Assembly: GCA_030323885.1 (NCBI GenBank)
Contig: CM059191.1
Coordinates: 101,790,292 to 101,854,291, forward strand
Direction of reading: 5' to 3'
DNA length: 64,000 bases
Origin: Branchipolynoe longqiensis
Taxonomy: Eukaryota; Annelida; Polychaeta; Phyllodocida; Polynoidae
Made by a program: the position numbers and the translations under genes. Every line of letters begins with the position of its first letter. The first letter of the stretch is position 1. Positions 21,010 through 32,280 of this stretch are shown one piece after another. The notes below the pieces were generated by a model. It ran no database searches and was not told the origin of the DNA. It saw only the letters and a list, made by a program, of their open reading frames with translations.

Positions 21010-21060
21010 CTGAGGTGCAATAGGATAGGCTTGTGGGGTGGGTGGGATGGCAAATCCAGG

Positions 21061-21266
21061 TAGGTTAGATGCAGTAACCGCTCTCTGTGAGTGCTTCTTC
21101 GTGACTGCCGTTAGTCCTGGTGATTAGAATGTTTGGCACCTACACTGGTTCCGGGAGTGTCTGTTGCTAGGATACCAGAGAAGCTACCCTGACCGCTTAG
21201 TTACCTGGTCCAGCGGCACGTAGTTGTCGTGTTTGAATTATTTATGTTACTACATAACATACACAA
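21061..21266 (-). repeat. Split repeat A2 of the PAT-like element
   Basis: 206 bp, TAGGTTAGATGCAGTAACCG ... ACATACACAA. It matches A1 at 33818-34023 closely and lies directly between B1 and B2. Confidence 0.9.
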
Positions 21267-21270
21267 TTCA

Positions 21271-21627
21271 AACACGACAAGACATAAGTACAGTGGGCCA
21301 AGGTTTATTGAGACGAACCGGCAGTAGTTAACAGCTATCCCAGAGGGAGTCATTGTGCTAGGAGAGTAAGTTACAGTTGTTTTCTTAGTTAATTCCAAGG
21401 GTCTTAAGAATAGTAGTACATAGCCGGTGCGGAGTGCGGGAGTAAGCTAAAGAACTTGAGGTCTAACCTACAGGGCTGTCCACCCTTGGACGAACCGAGT
21501 GTTCAGATGTCCTTATATAGGTACATACCCCCACCTTCCCGTGGTATTGTCCATATGTTAAATTAATTCCCCACCTACAGCAGGCTCTGAGCCGCAGTCG
21601 ACCCAAGTTCCCCTTTTACACTCGACC
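21271..21627 (-). repeat. Split repeat B1 of the PAT-like element
   Basis: It matches B2. It overlaps the recombinase stop by a few bases and carries AATAAA on the minus strand (21304-21309), so transcripts could end in B1 or B2. Confidence 0.85.
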
Positions 21628-22392
21628 AAATATAGATGCGAGTGTTAAAGGGGTGGCCGTCAGTAGTCTCTTAGGAACGTAGTTGTAGATTGAGCTCGAG
21701 CGCCAGCCACCAGCTTCGGCGATTTCCACCTCTGCCGCTCCAGCTGCCGCACACACCTGAGCAGCTCCTCGTCGAAGACTGTGGAGGGTCACCAACGCAG
21801 GAGCTGGGTGCCCGCTCGCAGATAAGGCCAGTCGTATCGCTGCGGTCAGAGTCGGGCTCAGCAGAGGCCTCCCCGATGGCAGGAGGAAGGCGGGGCTGAG
21901 GCCCGACGCCCTCCAAGGAGCTGATCGTGCGTAAGACCACCAAGCTCCCACTGGACAGCAGCTTGAAGTGGGAACGCTAGGCACCCTTATCTCGAAAGCC
22001 TTCCTTGGGCTCCACGTCGTCTTGGTCGACCGCACTCTAATGATGAGGATATTGTCCAGCACCTCGAGGTCGTTCCACGACAGCCAGTGCCCTGAATCAT
22101 AGGGACTCCCACCCATCATTTGGACCCATGTCCGTGCTCCGCTTAAATAATTCAGTACCGTGCCTGGGGACTTAAGATCATCTGCAAGATACGCGGTATA
22201 TGCCAATATTTGATACTGGGAAGGGTTATATGGGTCCATATTTGTCCTTTGAGCAAACTGTGTATACTTCCTCATGTGTTGGAGTTTATTACACCAAGTG
22301 CCCGGGGATAGGCCTGCCTTCATCAACGTTGTAATCTTCCCCTCCAGATCCAACTGAAACCCTGGGAATAGAGTGGCAGAAGAAATTAGCAA
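21616..22392 (-). pseudogene. Tyrosine recombinase of the PAT-like element, missing the first catalytic Arg
   Basis: 258 codons. A core-binding part (QHMRKYTQFAQRT, YLSGARTWVQMM) is followed by the catalytic part with HSLRRGAAQ (HxxR) and GGWRSSSIYNYV, including the candidate Tyr. Between NDLEVLDNIL and IIRVRSTKT about 35 residues are lost. They correspond to the FLRQCNLFF...ADI segment that the relic at 8555-9295 retains. That segment carries the first catalytic Arg, so the enzyme could not cleave DNA. The reading frame is otherwise open, so the deletion was in frame. Confidence 0.85.
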
Positions 22393-22407
22393 TATTCCCA
22401 GGGAAGA

Positions 22408-24030
22408 TCACAGGCGAGGGCCCAATAGGGTGACACTAAAATCAAAGCGCCGACGTGTAAGACGGAGGTCTCGGCACATGGTCGAAGCCATGGAGAGGGC
22501 CCTCGCATCTGTAAACTGTCGGCTCAAGGCGTCCGCCAACACAAGTAACTTCCCAGCCTTATGCATTACGGAAGCAGAACAATTCTTAATAGCAGCAAAC
22601 CGCCAAAGTTCACGTGCACAGGCACATAAAATGGGGTCTCGGCCGGCACCTGTAGACAAAACTAATTGTGAGGCGATATTGTCTGTATTAACCACAATGT
22701 CATAGTTTTCAGGGTCTGGGGGGCCAAGAGTCTTCAGGGCGGCGACCAGGTTGATCGCCTCCAACTGCGCGATATGGTACCGCTTGTCCACGAGAACCTG
22801 AGGGTAGATTTCAGACATATAATGTGTCGCAGAGAATGCGCCACCACCCAGTAACGAAGAGTCGCATTCAATCGTCCAGGTGCGACAAGGCTCAGGGTGA
22901 ATTAGGACCAACCCATTAGCCTGCTCAGCGTATTCTACAAACCACCGAACATCCTGCACCAAGTCGGGGCCCACCACTGTCTTTCCTTTGAACGGTGCAG
23001 CCCGGAGGGCATCCAGAATCCGATTCATGAACCGACGGCTGGGAAGCACACACCTCGCAATGAATTGGAGGGTCCTGACCAGTCTCTGGATGTCCTTCCG
23101 AGACACTTTAACCCCCACTCTCCACAATCGGCACTCGGCAATAATGTCCGTCAGCTTCTTCCCTGGGATCTTAATCTGCATGGACCCCACTAGTATCTCA
23201 TACCCTAGCCACGTCAAGGTCCTAGTCGGCGGGACACATTTCTTCACTGACAGCGCCAACCCCAGGAACTGCGACAGTTCTAGAAAGGCCGCATACGCCT
23301 CGTCCGCCAGGTCCCTCATCTCCGCCACACTAACAAAATCATCCAGATAACAAAAAATACAATACCCTTTACCCCGCATCATGTGAACCACAGCCTCTGT
23401 GGTTCGGGCACATGCCAGGGACGGTGTCCGGCACCCAAAAGGCAAAGAAACATCAAAATAGAATTTATTGTGAACGGTAATCCCATACAGTGGCACTGAC
23501 AGAGGACAAGCCCTCAGCTGACGATAAGCCCTCGCCAAATCGGCCGACCAAACAAAGCAACCCGCAACAAGCACAGTAATCTCCCTAGCCACGTCCAAAA
23601 TGCTCGGCAAAGAGTAGCGGAACGGCAGGCCCTGATAAAAACCTTGCAGATACCCGAATTGACACTCCTACCCTTGGGAAAACTTAAATCAACGATGATG
23701 CAACGCTCCTCCGAGTCCTTCTTCGTCCGTGTCATAATGGGGCTGACCTGAGCCCAGGGAGAGAAAGGTAAAACGTCGAACGGGCCAATCAGAGCCTCAC
23801 ACCTTAGCTCTAAGTCAACAAAACGATCAATCCACTTGAAGTGCTCCGGCCCCTCGCAGTGATTCTTGCTAGTAGTGGTTGGTGGTGACAGCCCGACGTA
23901 ATCAGCCGGCCATCCGAACTCTAGAAAACTGATCAACATCTTATCACTATAATCCTCCAACATCAACTGCCAGTTATCGATCCTTAATCCCGACGGCACG
24001 GCATACGCGCCGACATGTAGTTAGGCAGAC
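22408..24030 (-). pseudogene. DIRS reverse transcriptase and RNase H, frameshifted
   Basis: The N-terminal part (23999-23650) reads SGLRIDNWQLMLEDY, SPWAQVSPIMTRTKK, CIIVDLSFPKGRSVNSG. A frameshift near 23640 leads to the second frame with motif A (VWSADLARAYRQLR), motif C (FCYLDDFVSV) and the thumb (TWLGYEI). RNase H follows, with WTIECDSSLLGGGAF and VVNTDNIASQ, ending near 22408. A second shift near 24010 separates it from the upstream frame (TGLPNYMSARMP). The catalytic residues are still visible, but the breaks prevent a full product. Confidence 0.85.
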
Positions 24031-25361
24031 CAGTCAGCCTGACCTGCGAATACAAAGCCATATAAGACGCGTCACGCTGCCCAACCACATCTGCAACAAC
24101 AGTCGGCCACATTGCCAAAAGAATTGAACAGTAGTCAACGGGAGACATAGGCTTAACAATAGTAGGTGTCGCAAGGGGAAGGGCAGTCACGACAAGACTG
24201 AAAGGGGGTCCGGACCTCGGCGCCGTCTCTGAAACAGGTGAACAATCGGTCAAGCCAGGCTGTGGCGACAAGTAGGGCGACATGGGAACCGTTTCGGGGA
24301 TCGAGTGCCTGGCCGTCATTGTAACGGCCGAAAAGCAAGGCATCTGTTGACAAAGGCATAGCGCTACTCCCCACAAAGACGGCCAAATCATTTGAAGTGG
24401 AGAAAACTAGCCCCACCCCATCCCCCGGTCCCTCACGCCACCCACCCGGCAGAGCCCAGAACAAACCCGCAGCAAACCTGTCACTACGCACATCACCCTC
24501 AAAGTCAACCGTACTTACCAGCCAGAACCTACTCTCACACACTAATGTTAACACTAACATGCCACACGTACCAAGTATCATTCTACTATTGTCCCCAGCC
24601 ACATCAGTGGAATCAGAAACAACCCGATGGCCGAACTCATCTGCCCCACCATGCCGCACCTCGTTAGCGTGCCTGTCCCTCTTTAGTAAGCCATCACCAA
24701 CAATCCCCCCACACCCAGACCCCCCACCCAACCGGCTACTGGTGAGTGTGCCTTTCCCACCAGAAGGCCGACTAGTGCAGCTGGGCACTGACTGAGGAAG
24801 GGCGTGCCTGTCAGGCAGTGGCAGAGGCAATGATATATCGTCGAGGGAGCGTGAAACATGGGGCCCGGCCAGAGGCGCCTTCAAAGGGCCACAGCTGGGC
24901 CCCGACTGGGGGCGGGCGTGCCTGTCAGGCAGTGGCGGAGGCATGGAAGCAGGGCCAAGCAAGCTGGCAACAGGGCAGCAGGGAGGCTGACCTAATGGTA
25001 CACCAATTAATGGGGAAACAGGGGCGGACATATTATGACAGTCGAGAGCTGCTGGCGTCGGCGGACCGGACCCAGCATCGATAAACGGCAAACATGAATT
25101 AGACACAACGTCAACAGATGCAACAGAGTCAGAGTTTACATGACCACAGCAGGGCACCGACTGAGGTGGGGCGTGCCTGTCAGGCAGTGGCAGACGTATG
25201 GAAACAGGGTCAAGCCAGCCTGGAGCAAGGGGACCCTGGGTCCGACCCAAGGCCGTACCATGGAACGGTAAAGTAGGGACAGAATCAAGAACAGGACCGA
25301 CAGATAACGGCACAGGTGGAACAGACTCAATATCAGCAAACGGCAAATGAGAACCAGACAA
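24031..25361 (-). CDS. N-terminal pol extension with tandem PDRHA repeats (unknown function)
   Basis: An open frame at 25361-24153 (402 codons) precedes RT. It is rich in Pro, Ser and Gly. It carries three copies of a LPDRHA(P/R/L)PQS(V/G)P(S/C)C motif, encoded by near-identical stretches at 24791-24835, 24905-24950 and 25157-25203. A frame at 24391-24010 continues with TPTIVKPMSPVDYCSIL toward RT. I recognise no enzymatic domain. The PDRHA motif also occurs at the start of the gag Cys/His finger (PDRHAHVCGWC), so part of this region may descend from gag. The start is uncertain. Confidence 0.5.
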
Positions 25362-25468
25362 AACGGCAACAGGGATAACAGAGTTAGTAGCACGGACGGG
25401 AGAGCGACCCGAGTCAGAACCATTTGGTGGGACAGTACGTTCACAATGATATAACCTTTGGGTCCCGC

Positions 25469-25675
25469 TCAGGCCGCGGATTGAAAACCCGACCTATCAG
25501 CCTCAAGTCCCCTGTCAGCAGTGGCGTCGGCCACCCTCAAGGACGCCTTCCTTTTATTATTGCAGTCAATCTCTTTATGTCCATTAGCGCGCTTATACCG
25601 TGCCGCGCACCAGCCGCACACATGAGCATGCCTGTCAGGGAGTATCCCGTGTGACGAATAGAACCCGCATTGTTT
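25469..25675 (-). pseudogene. PAT-like gag, C-terminal piece (Cys/His finger)
   Basis: The minus strand reads QCGFYSSHGILPDRHAHVCGWCAARYKRAN, a finger matching HRHICAYC in the gag at 5 kb, and ends at a TGA (25469-25471). It is the continuation of the gag piece at 31091-31530; the inverted-repeat DIRS element lies between WN and QCGF. Confidence 0.8.
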
Positions 25676-25679
25676 TCCC

Positions 25680-25735
25680 AGGTTCTTACTTCATCTTCCG
25701 AATACCGGAAGTTAAGTATCCGGGGAGAGGACAAG
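25680..25735 (+). repeat. Left inverted terminal repeat of the DIRS element
   Basis: It pairs with 30985-31043. The inner 17 bases GGGGAGAGGACAAGCTC match perfectly; the outer part has small gaps. Confidence 0.8.
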
Positions 25736-26083
25736 CTCGCGCAGGCCGGAAGTAGCCTCAGTTTGAAACTCGGCAGCGAAGTGGCAGCAGCGAGTTGGAG
25801 GAGGCTACTAAAGGTAAGTTATAGGAGGATTTATATCAAGATTGGTGAATGAAAACTTAATTACTTGGGATTGTGAAATCAACCTGAGTGTGTGAAAATA
25901 ATTATATATTAGTTATTATGTACTAAGTGCCTGTGTTGTCGTTTCAGAACGACCAGTAAGACTGCGAGACCCGTGCTTGGCACATCTCGGCCGTTCGATC
26001 AAAGCTGCTGGCTAGAATTGACGGAGTGGTCGCATTACTGACGGTTGAAATACCAGAATAGACGGTTGAAATACCAGAAAATA

Positions 26084-27700
26084 ATGGCAAGAATGATGTC
26101 GGTTGAAGACAAGCCACCGGCTCCGCTACATTGTATGAGTGATTCGGAGAGTGAGGCGGCGGAACCGCAGAGGTTAGCCAAAGCTAAACCGCGTAAGAAA
26201 ATGGCGGGAGAAAAATCTAAGACGCGCACAAAAAATGGCGACATGGGTCAGGCTAGTGTGGTGTGTAGCGCGGCTAGCATACCGGTGTTACCTCCAGACC
26301 CTGACATGTCAGCTGTCAAGAAAATGTACGATGAAATGTTGGCGCTAAGAGATGAAGCGAAGGGTTTTCACGAAGATTCAGAACGCCTTCGTGAAGAGTG
26401 GCGTGTTGACCGTGAATCCGAAGTAGGTCAGGATGGCGGTGGTGAGGCGTATCTGGGTTATGAAGTCGAAACAGAGGATTATGTAGGTCAAGATGGCGGT
26501 GACAGTGTGTGGGCGGATTACGAGCCAGTGGACAGTGATCAAGGAACTCATAATTGGGAGGAAGACGAAGTTGATTCGATAGGTTCATTAAATACGGCAG
26601 AACAAGTGGCAGCATTAAAATCTGGGGTGCTTGCGCTAAAACCACAGGTGCCGGTTGTGTTGGAAGCTAGTACGAGCAAAGTGTCGACGTTCGAGAGCTT
26701 TAGGATTCCGCAGCCGCCAAAGGTGCAGGACCTGCCCAAGGTGACAGTCACACCGAATAATAACAATAACAATACAACTCAACGTGTGGAAATCAAACCT
26801 AGACGGGAATTTAGGTTAGATACGAACCTGCAGAAGGGAATGTTGTTGACAGAGCTTCAAGAGACCTACAAGAAGGTGAAGAAGCCGGTGACCCCTCGGA
26901 TTACAATTAGTGAAAGTATGGCGGGTGCCATCCAGCACTATTATGGTGGCCCCAATGAGGGTGCACAGAAACATTTGAAGACAATTAGGGAAATTTCCCG
27001 CATGTATACAGGATTAGCAGACGTGCCATCCGCGAGGGTACAGGTGTTAAATGAAGAAATACGATTCGCCGAGAGCAGGAAGGAGGGTGAGAATGCGCTT
27101 CTCACGGCTTCTAAAGGCATAGTGGGGGTTCTTACAGCCATCGCACCCACTATGGATATTATACTAAAAAGGGGTTCGGCTGACCCGGAGTTGGATGGAC
27201 AGGCAGTGAACATGTTAAATGCCATAAAGTTAGTGGTTGCTACTCACGCACAGATGAAACTGGATCGAAAGCTAAGTGTTCGGAAGGTAGTACATTCCCA
27301 GTTGGGGAAGGAACTCATTAAAGACAAAAGGGATGTGTATGGCGACCTACCGGAGGCAACTGAGTTCTTGCTGGGTGAAAATCTAGGAGAAAGAAACAAA
27401 CAACTCCTAAAATCGGTGAAAGCGTCTGATAATTGCATGAACACTAATCTGGCATACAGAGGAAAGAGAAGGAACCCCTTCGAACATCAGGGAAGATATG
27501 GCGGTCCTTACAACAAACAATTCAGGAGCGGCAGATTCAGAGCCCGAGGGACGAGAGGAAACCAGGCCTGGGGAGGTAGGCCGCTACAACCGGAGAGAAA
27601 GTTTGGTAGGACGGCTGACGATTACTCCCACAACAGTGTCCCGTCTTTCCCGAGAGGGGGGCGTGGCCGTGGAAACAATAACCGGGGTTTTCAGAAGTGA
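26084..27700 (+). CDS. Gag-like protein of the DIRS element (538 aa)
   Basis: Start at the ATG of MARMMSVEDKPP; an in-frame upstream ATG at 26045 is also possible. An acidic and basic N-terminal region with a helical MYDEMLALRDEAKGFHED segment leads to a central domain (TPRITISESMAGAIQHYYGG ... GADPELDGQAV-like helices). The C-terminus is rich in Arg, Gly and Asn (FRSGRFRARGTRG, GGRGRGNNNRG), suited to RNA binding in place of zinc fingers. It ends in GTGA, overlapping the next frame by four bases. No close match to the other gags in the window was noticed. The frame is intact. Confidence 0.75.
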   Translation: MARMMSVEDKPPAPLHCMSDSESEAAEPQRLAKAKPRKKMAGEKSKTRTKNGDMGQASVVCSAASIPVLPPDPDMSAVKKMYDEMLALRDEAKGFHEDSERLREEWRVDRESEVGQDGGGEAYLGYEVETEDYVGQDGGDSVWADYEPVDSDQGTHNWEEDEVDSIGSLNTAEQVAALKSGVLALKPQVPVVLEASTSKVSTFESFRIPQPPKVQDLPKVTVTPNNNNNNTTQRVEIKPRREFRLDTNLQKGMLLTELQETYKKVKKPVTPRITISESMAGAIQHYYGGPNEGAQKHLKTIREISRMYTGLADVPSARVQVLNEEIRFAESRKEGENALLTASKGIVGVLTAIAPTMDIILKRGSADPELDGQAVNMLNAIKLVVATHAQMKLDRKLSVRKVVHSQLGKELIKDKRDVYGDLPEATEFLLGENLGERNKQLLKSVKASDNCMNTNLAYRGKRRNPFEHQGRYGGPYNKQFRSGRFRARGTRGNQAWGGRPLQPERKFGRTADDYSHNSVPSFPRGGRGRGNNNRGFQK

Positions 27701-29648
27701 GGCACCCTGTCCAGGTGGGTGGCTCCACAGAGCTGATTAAGGGTAAGAAACCATTAGATAGCTTTAAAGCAGGCAATATAACTAATGCGCTTAAAAACTG
27801 GTCAAAAATAACTAGTGATAAATGGATTTTAAATTGTGTAGTAGGTTCAACGATTCCGTTTGAAAAGACCCCGATACAATTAAGAGAGCCGTTCCCTTTT
27901 CAAATGGATAGGACGGAAAGGAAGTTTGTAAATGAAGAAGTGACTAATTTAATAAAGAAGGGAGTCCTGTTGGAGGTGCGTCCAGTACAGGACCAATGGA
28001 TCTCAAATATTTTCCTTAGACCAAAGCCAAATGGAAAATTCTGTATGATCCTGGACTTAACGGAATTGAATAAGATAATTTATTATGAACATTTCAAAAT
28101 GTTTAACCTAAAGACAGCACTAGACCTATTGGATGTAGATATGTGGATGGCGAGTGCGGATTTAACGGATGCTTATTATTCGTTAAATATAAAGAAATCA
28201 CAAAGAAAGTACTTAAGATTTCATCTAGGAAAGAGTTTACTCGAGTATCAGGTCCTGCCAAATGGGTTGGCGCCAGGGCCATGCATTTTTACCAAATTGC
28301 TCAAGCCTATCTACTCGGAGATGGGGGAAAGGGGACATGTTTGTTTCCCATATTTAGATGATAGTTTTGTCATAGGACGTACATATGGGGATTGCTTGAC
28401 AGCGATTACAGATTTGGTAGTTATGTTTGAAACATTAGGGTTCAAGGTTAACCGAGAGAAATCTGTATTAAAACCTACCCGGTGCCTAAAATTTTTGGGG
28501 TTTGATATCAACTCAGAAAAAATGACAGTTTCCCTAACAAAAGACAAGGTGGAAAAGTTAACTTTAGTAATAAACCAAACCTTAGGAGAAGATTTCCCGA
28601 GCATCAGGCAGGTGGCGGGATTAGTAGGGCTGATGGTGGCCTATTCGCCGGCAGTAGAGTACTCTGGGGCACATTTTAAACAATTAGAAAGGGATAAGAT
28701 TAAAGCACTAAAAAGAACCAAAGGTGAATTTGATGATAAAATGTGGATTTCAGAGGAAGGGAAGTCAGACATTTATTGGTGGTCAAAGAATATGAGACGA
28801 CCAAGATTGATAAGAAGGGAAGAACCAAAGGTCGAACTGCTGACAGATGCTTCCCTAATGGGATGGGGGGCGCATACGGAGAAAAAGCAGACAGGAGGGC
28901 GTTGGCATCCTCAAGAGCTAGCACACATTAATGTGTTGGAACTAAAGGCTATTTATTTTGGACTGAAAAGTTTATGCAGGATAGAGAATACTCATATCAG
29001 GATAAGAACAGATAATACTACAGCCCTAGCGTATATAAAAAATATGGGGGGCACAAAATCAGAAGATTGCTTAGTAGAAGCAATAAAGGTTTGGGAATGG
29101 GCAGAAGCGTCTAACAACTGGTTAACTATCACTCACATACCGGGTGTGGAGAACGTCTTGGCAGATCTACGGTCGAGAAAGTTCTTAGACCATTTGGAAT
29201 GGAAGTTAAATGAGAACATTTTTAACAGGTTATGTGAACAGTGGGGAACGCCCAATGTAGATATGTTGCGTCTAGACTTAACGCCCAGTTAACAAAGTAT
29301 GTGAGCTGGGAGCCAGAACCAGACAACTGGAAAACAGATGCATTCTCCTTTGACTGGGGTAATAATAATTTTATTTATTGCTTCCCACCGTTCAGCCTCA
29401 TCCCCAGAGTTGTACGGAAACTCCGAAAGGACGGGACGAGGGCGATTGTAGTCGCCCCACATTGGCAGGCACAACCGTGGCACCCACTGCTACAGGAAGA
29501 GTCCGTGGAGCAACAGCACTTCCCGAAGAAAGAGGGAAACCTTTCTGGGACAGGGCCCCAAAAAATAGGAAAATCAGACGTGGATCTAAGCAATATAAGA
29601 TTGACGGGGTACCTCTTCTGGCCAGGACTTTGCAAGGGTATGAAGTAG
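27697..29648 (+). pseudogene. Reverse transcriptase-RNase H of the DIRS element, one frameshift
   Basis: The frame opens at the gag stop (GTGA overlap) and lacks its own ATG there. RT: FQMDRTERKFVNEEV, motif A WMASADLTDAYYSL, LPNGLAPGP, motif C FPYLDDSFVIG, and LKFLGFDIN. RNase H: ELLTDASLMGWGAH, HINVLELKAI, RIRTDNTTALAYI, HIPGVENVLADLRSR. One base is lost near 29263 (before ASRLNAQLTKYVSW), so the frame ends at 29292. The rest of the domain (YCFPPFSLIPRVV, QPWHPLL) continues in the next frame to about 29500. Confidence 0.85.
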
Positions 29649-29654
29649 ACAACA

Positions 29655-30595
29655 AAACCCTACAATATTTTTAATTTACGTGGAGAGATTCGACAAGAAA
29701 GAGTTATCATGCCCACATAAATAGATGGGCCTTATGGGCATTAGAGAAAGGGATAAAAGTATTAAATCCCAAAATTGCTGATGTATTACGTTATCTACGC
29801 ACATATTTTGAGACAGGTGTAGGTTACGGAGCGTTAAATGTAGCATGATGTGCACTGAGTGTAATTTTACCACGGTCTCAGGGAAAAACAGTTGGTGAAC
29901 ATTACTTAGTTAAGTGGTTCTGTAAGAGCTGCCATGAGCAGAGACCTCCACAACCCAGATACGACAGTTTCTGGAGTGTGGAGGTAGTACTGAATTGGAT
30001 TCTCAAGCTCCAAGGTAATTCTCAGTTAAGTTTAAAGTTACTGTCATATAAACTGGTTGTTCTATTGTTACTGGTCTCATCACAGAGAGGTCAGACGATT
30101 TTAAATCTGAATATAGACAGAATGAAAGTTGAGGACAGTTCTATAGTGTTTAAGATGAAGACGTTACTGAAACATAACCAATTGGGTCAACCGCTTGACT
30201 CGGTGAGGTTTTACGAATATGCGGTAAATAGACAAATCTGTGTAGTAAAAACGTTAAAATGTTATGTGTCAAGGACAGAGAAAGTAAGGGGGAAGAATAC
30301 TCAACTCTTATTATCTTACATAGGGCCACATGGGCCCATTTCTAGGGCAACCCTGGCCCGTTGGACTATCGAGGTGCTGAGGTTAGCAGGGATCGATACT
30401 ACAAAATATAAGGGCCATAGCACCAGAGGAGCGTCGGCATCCTCGGCGAAGGCCATGGGAGCAAATCTAAACGCAATCATGCGGAATGCTTCCTGGAGGG
30501 ACAGTGCGAGTTTTGCTAAGTATTACCATAAATCGATTGAGGACCCTGGCGAGGTACAGAGGACGATCCTGAGCAGGACAGTCCGGAGAACTTAG
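29655..30595 (+). pseudogene. Tyrosine recombinase of the DIRS element, one in-frame stop
   Basis: The core-binding part (TWRDSTRKSYHAHINRWALW, then LRYLRTYFETGVGY) ends in a TGA at 29846-29848, where the family has Arg or a small residue. The catalytic part then runs open to 30595 with SSQRGQTI (first Arg), GHSTRGASAS (HxxR) and WRDSASFAKYYHKS with the Tyr. The single stop looks like a C-to-T transition. Apart from it the enzyme appears complete. Confidence 0.8.
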
Positions 30596-31090
30596 ACATA
30601 AAATAAGGACGATAAACGTAGATAGGTTAAGTTAACAGATAAATGCCTATGGAACTAGACTCAAGAGAGGGCTGGATAATTACAGTTTTAAAAAACAGCT
30701 TGTCTACAGACAGATGTAGGTTTTAAAAAAAATAATGATTAAGGTTGGAAAGAATGTAAATTCTGAAGGAAACAAGAAAAAATAAAAGAGCCCCAGTTGG
30801 GATCAATGAAAACAATTTATACATGTCTTAGAAATGGCTGAAACAGTTGGTTTGATTAAATGAAAGCCTAAATTACTGAAGGTTACTGTAAATAAACCAG
30901 GTAAAGCACGGGTGTTATAATGATACAAAACAAAACCGATGCAAGAAAGAGCAGGGAAAACAGTAAGAATTGGAAGAAGTAAGGGGAAAAGAGCTTGTCC
31001 TCTCCCCTGATCCTTACCTTCGTATTCGTAGATTCGTAAGAATCCTAGTAATACGTCAACTTACAAGTAAGTCTAGTATAACTAATATAT
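30596..31090 (+). repeat. 3' untranslated part and right inverted terminal repeat of the DIRS element
   Basis: A-rich sequence with AATAAA-type signals (30781, 30890) precedes the right repeat. In DIRS elements this stretch normally holds an internal complementary region; I could not prove one by eye. Confidence 0.6.
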
Positions 31091-31530
31091 TCCACAGCGT
31101 GCACGGCAACCCATCCACCTCCTTACTGTAAGAACTCTTATAACGGAAATCCCCTTGCGACTCGTAGCCTACGGATTTTCTAACTGCAGCACGACCAGAG
31201 AGCGTGTATACACGCTCTCTGGCACGACTCCCAACCGTACACACATCCCTCTGCACGTCTTTAATTGCCAGAATGTCTTGTCAGCCAAATGGCAGCCTCC
31301 CGTCTTCGATCATAGCGAAGATTCTATCAGACCAGGTTAGACAAATCACCCAATCCCACTCCGTAGCCATATTACACAACTGGTCCATATGCTTACGCAG
31401 ATGCGGCACCCAACTCACAGGCACATACCTCGAACCACACATTCAGTCCGTACTGACCGTCTTCCTGACCTACATCTGCATAGGCACGGTCAATTGTAGC
31501 AGTCAGATACGTTGACGTCATCGGCGCGTC
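31091..31530 (-). pseudogene. PAT-like gag, middle piece
   Basis: The minus strand reads VPVSWVPHLRKHMDQLCNMA, then LTWSDRIFAMIEDGRLPFG, a TGA where the family has Trp, then QDILAIKDV, and ends in VDGLPCTLWN. This matches TARQYSETIFTWIADGRLPHGW and APCAAWN of the gag at 3.9 kb. The copy was already decaying or has decayed since the DIRS insertion at its end. Confidence 0.8.
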
Positions 31531-31853
31531 ACGCCACACATTTGTTGTTGTTTTGGGGAGTTTTCAGTCGCATTGGTGCGCTGAAGGCTGCAAATCTGCA
31601 GCACTGAATGGCACACATTTGTAAACAGCGCCGGTGTAAAGATTTCAAATTCCCCCCATATTCAAGTTCCCCCCCGGGAACTTGAAAACGTTTTCAGATT
31701 CCTCCCAGGGGAATTTGAAAACGTTTTCAAGTTCCCTCCCTTGTTTTAACTTTCCCTCCCTCCGGGGAACTTGAAAACGTTTTCAAGTTCCCCCCACAGG
31801 AATTTGAAAATGTTTTCCCTCCGTCAATTTAAATTTTCCGCACATATGAGATT

Positions 31854-31888
31854 ATGGTGCTGTCACACTACAACGTAATGTAGAATGT
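31854..31888 (+). repeat. Stray terminal sequence of the ACGT element family
   Basis: GGTGCTGTCACACTACAACG matches the left end of the element at 58.4 kb (GGGGCTGTCACACTACGACG) and then runs into (ATCA)n. Confidence 0.6.
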
Positions 31889-31933
31889 TAATCAATCAAT
31901 CAATCAATCAATAGGTCCGTCCTCTAGTCGAGG

Positions 31934-32280
31934 GTTGGATGCAATGGTTCTCCACTTGTCCCGATGGTGTGCTGTTGAATAATTCAACCCTGTCTACTGT
32001 GAAATATTTGTAAACCATGATGTTCTTGGTCTCCCCCTCCCTCTGCTGCCATTCACCTTCCCTTCCAACAATGTACGGTATTTTGAACTCTGACGAATGA
32101 TGTGGCCAAAATAAATAAGTTTCTTTGTCTGTATAGTGGCAAATAAGCATTTCTCATTTTTAATTTTGCTGAGAACTTCTTTGTTGGTGATCTTCTTTGT
32201 CCATGATATTTTCAGCATCCTTCGACAAGTCCACATCTCAAATGCTAATGTTAATAGCACATTAGAATCCACACCATCTT
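31934..32280 (-). pseudogene. C-terminal fragment of a LINE ORF
   Basis: AFEMWTCRRMLKISWTKKIT, then LIYFGHIIRQ, then LEGKVNGSRGRGRPRTSW is the conserved tail of many non-LTR retrotransposon polymerases, downstream of the RT domain. It is a different lineage from the LINEs at 15.7 and 45.6 kb, where the equivalent is LRWTGHLMRM. Only this tail is present. Confidence 0.7.

Larger units (their letters stand above)
25680..31090 (+). mobile_element. DIRS element with inverted terminal repeats
   Basis: The left end GGTTCTTACTTCATC... ATACCGGAAGTTAAG ... GGGGAGAGGACAAGCTC (25680-25735) is repeated inverted at the right end (30985-31043), about 80 percent alike over 50-60 bases. The right end may extend another 50 bases to about 31090, where the host gag frame resumes; a longer right repeat is usual for DIRS-1. 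Inside are gag, RT-RNase H and a tyrosine recombinase, all on the plus strand. There is no target duplication. It inserted into the gag of the minus-strand PAT-like element. Confidence 0.85.

Noticed and set aside
24392..25084. Plus-strand frames of 88-132 codons
   Set aside because: They are antisense to the pol extension of the PAT-like element.
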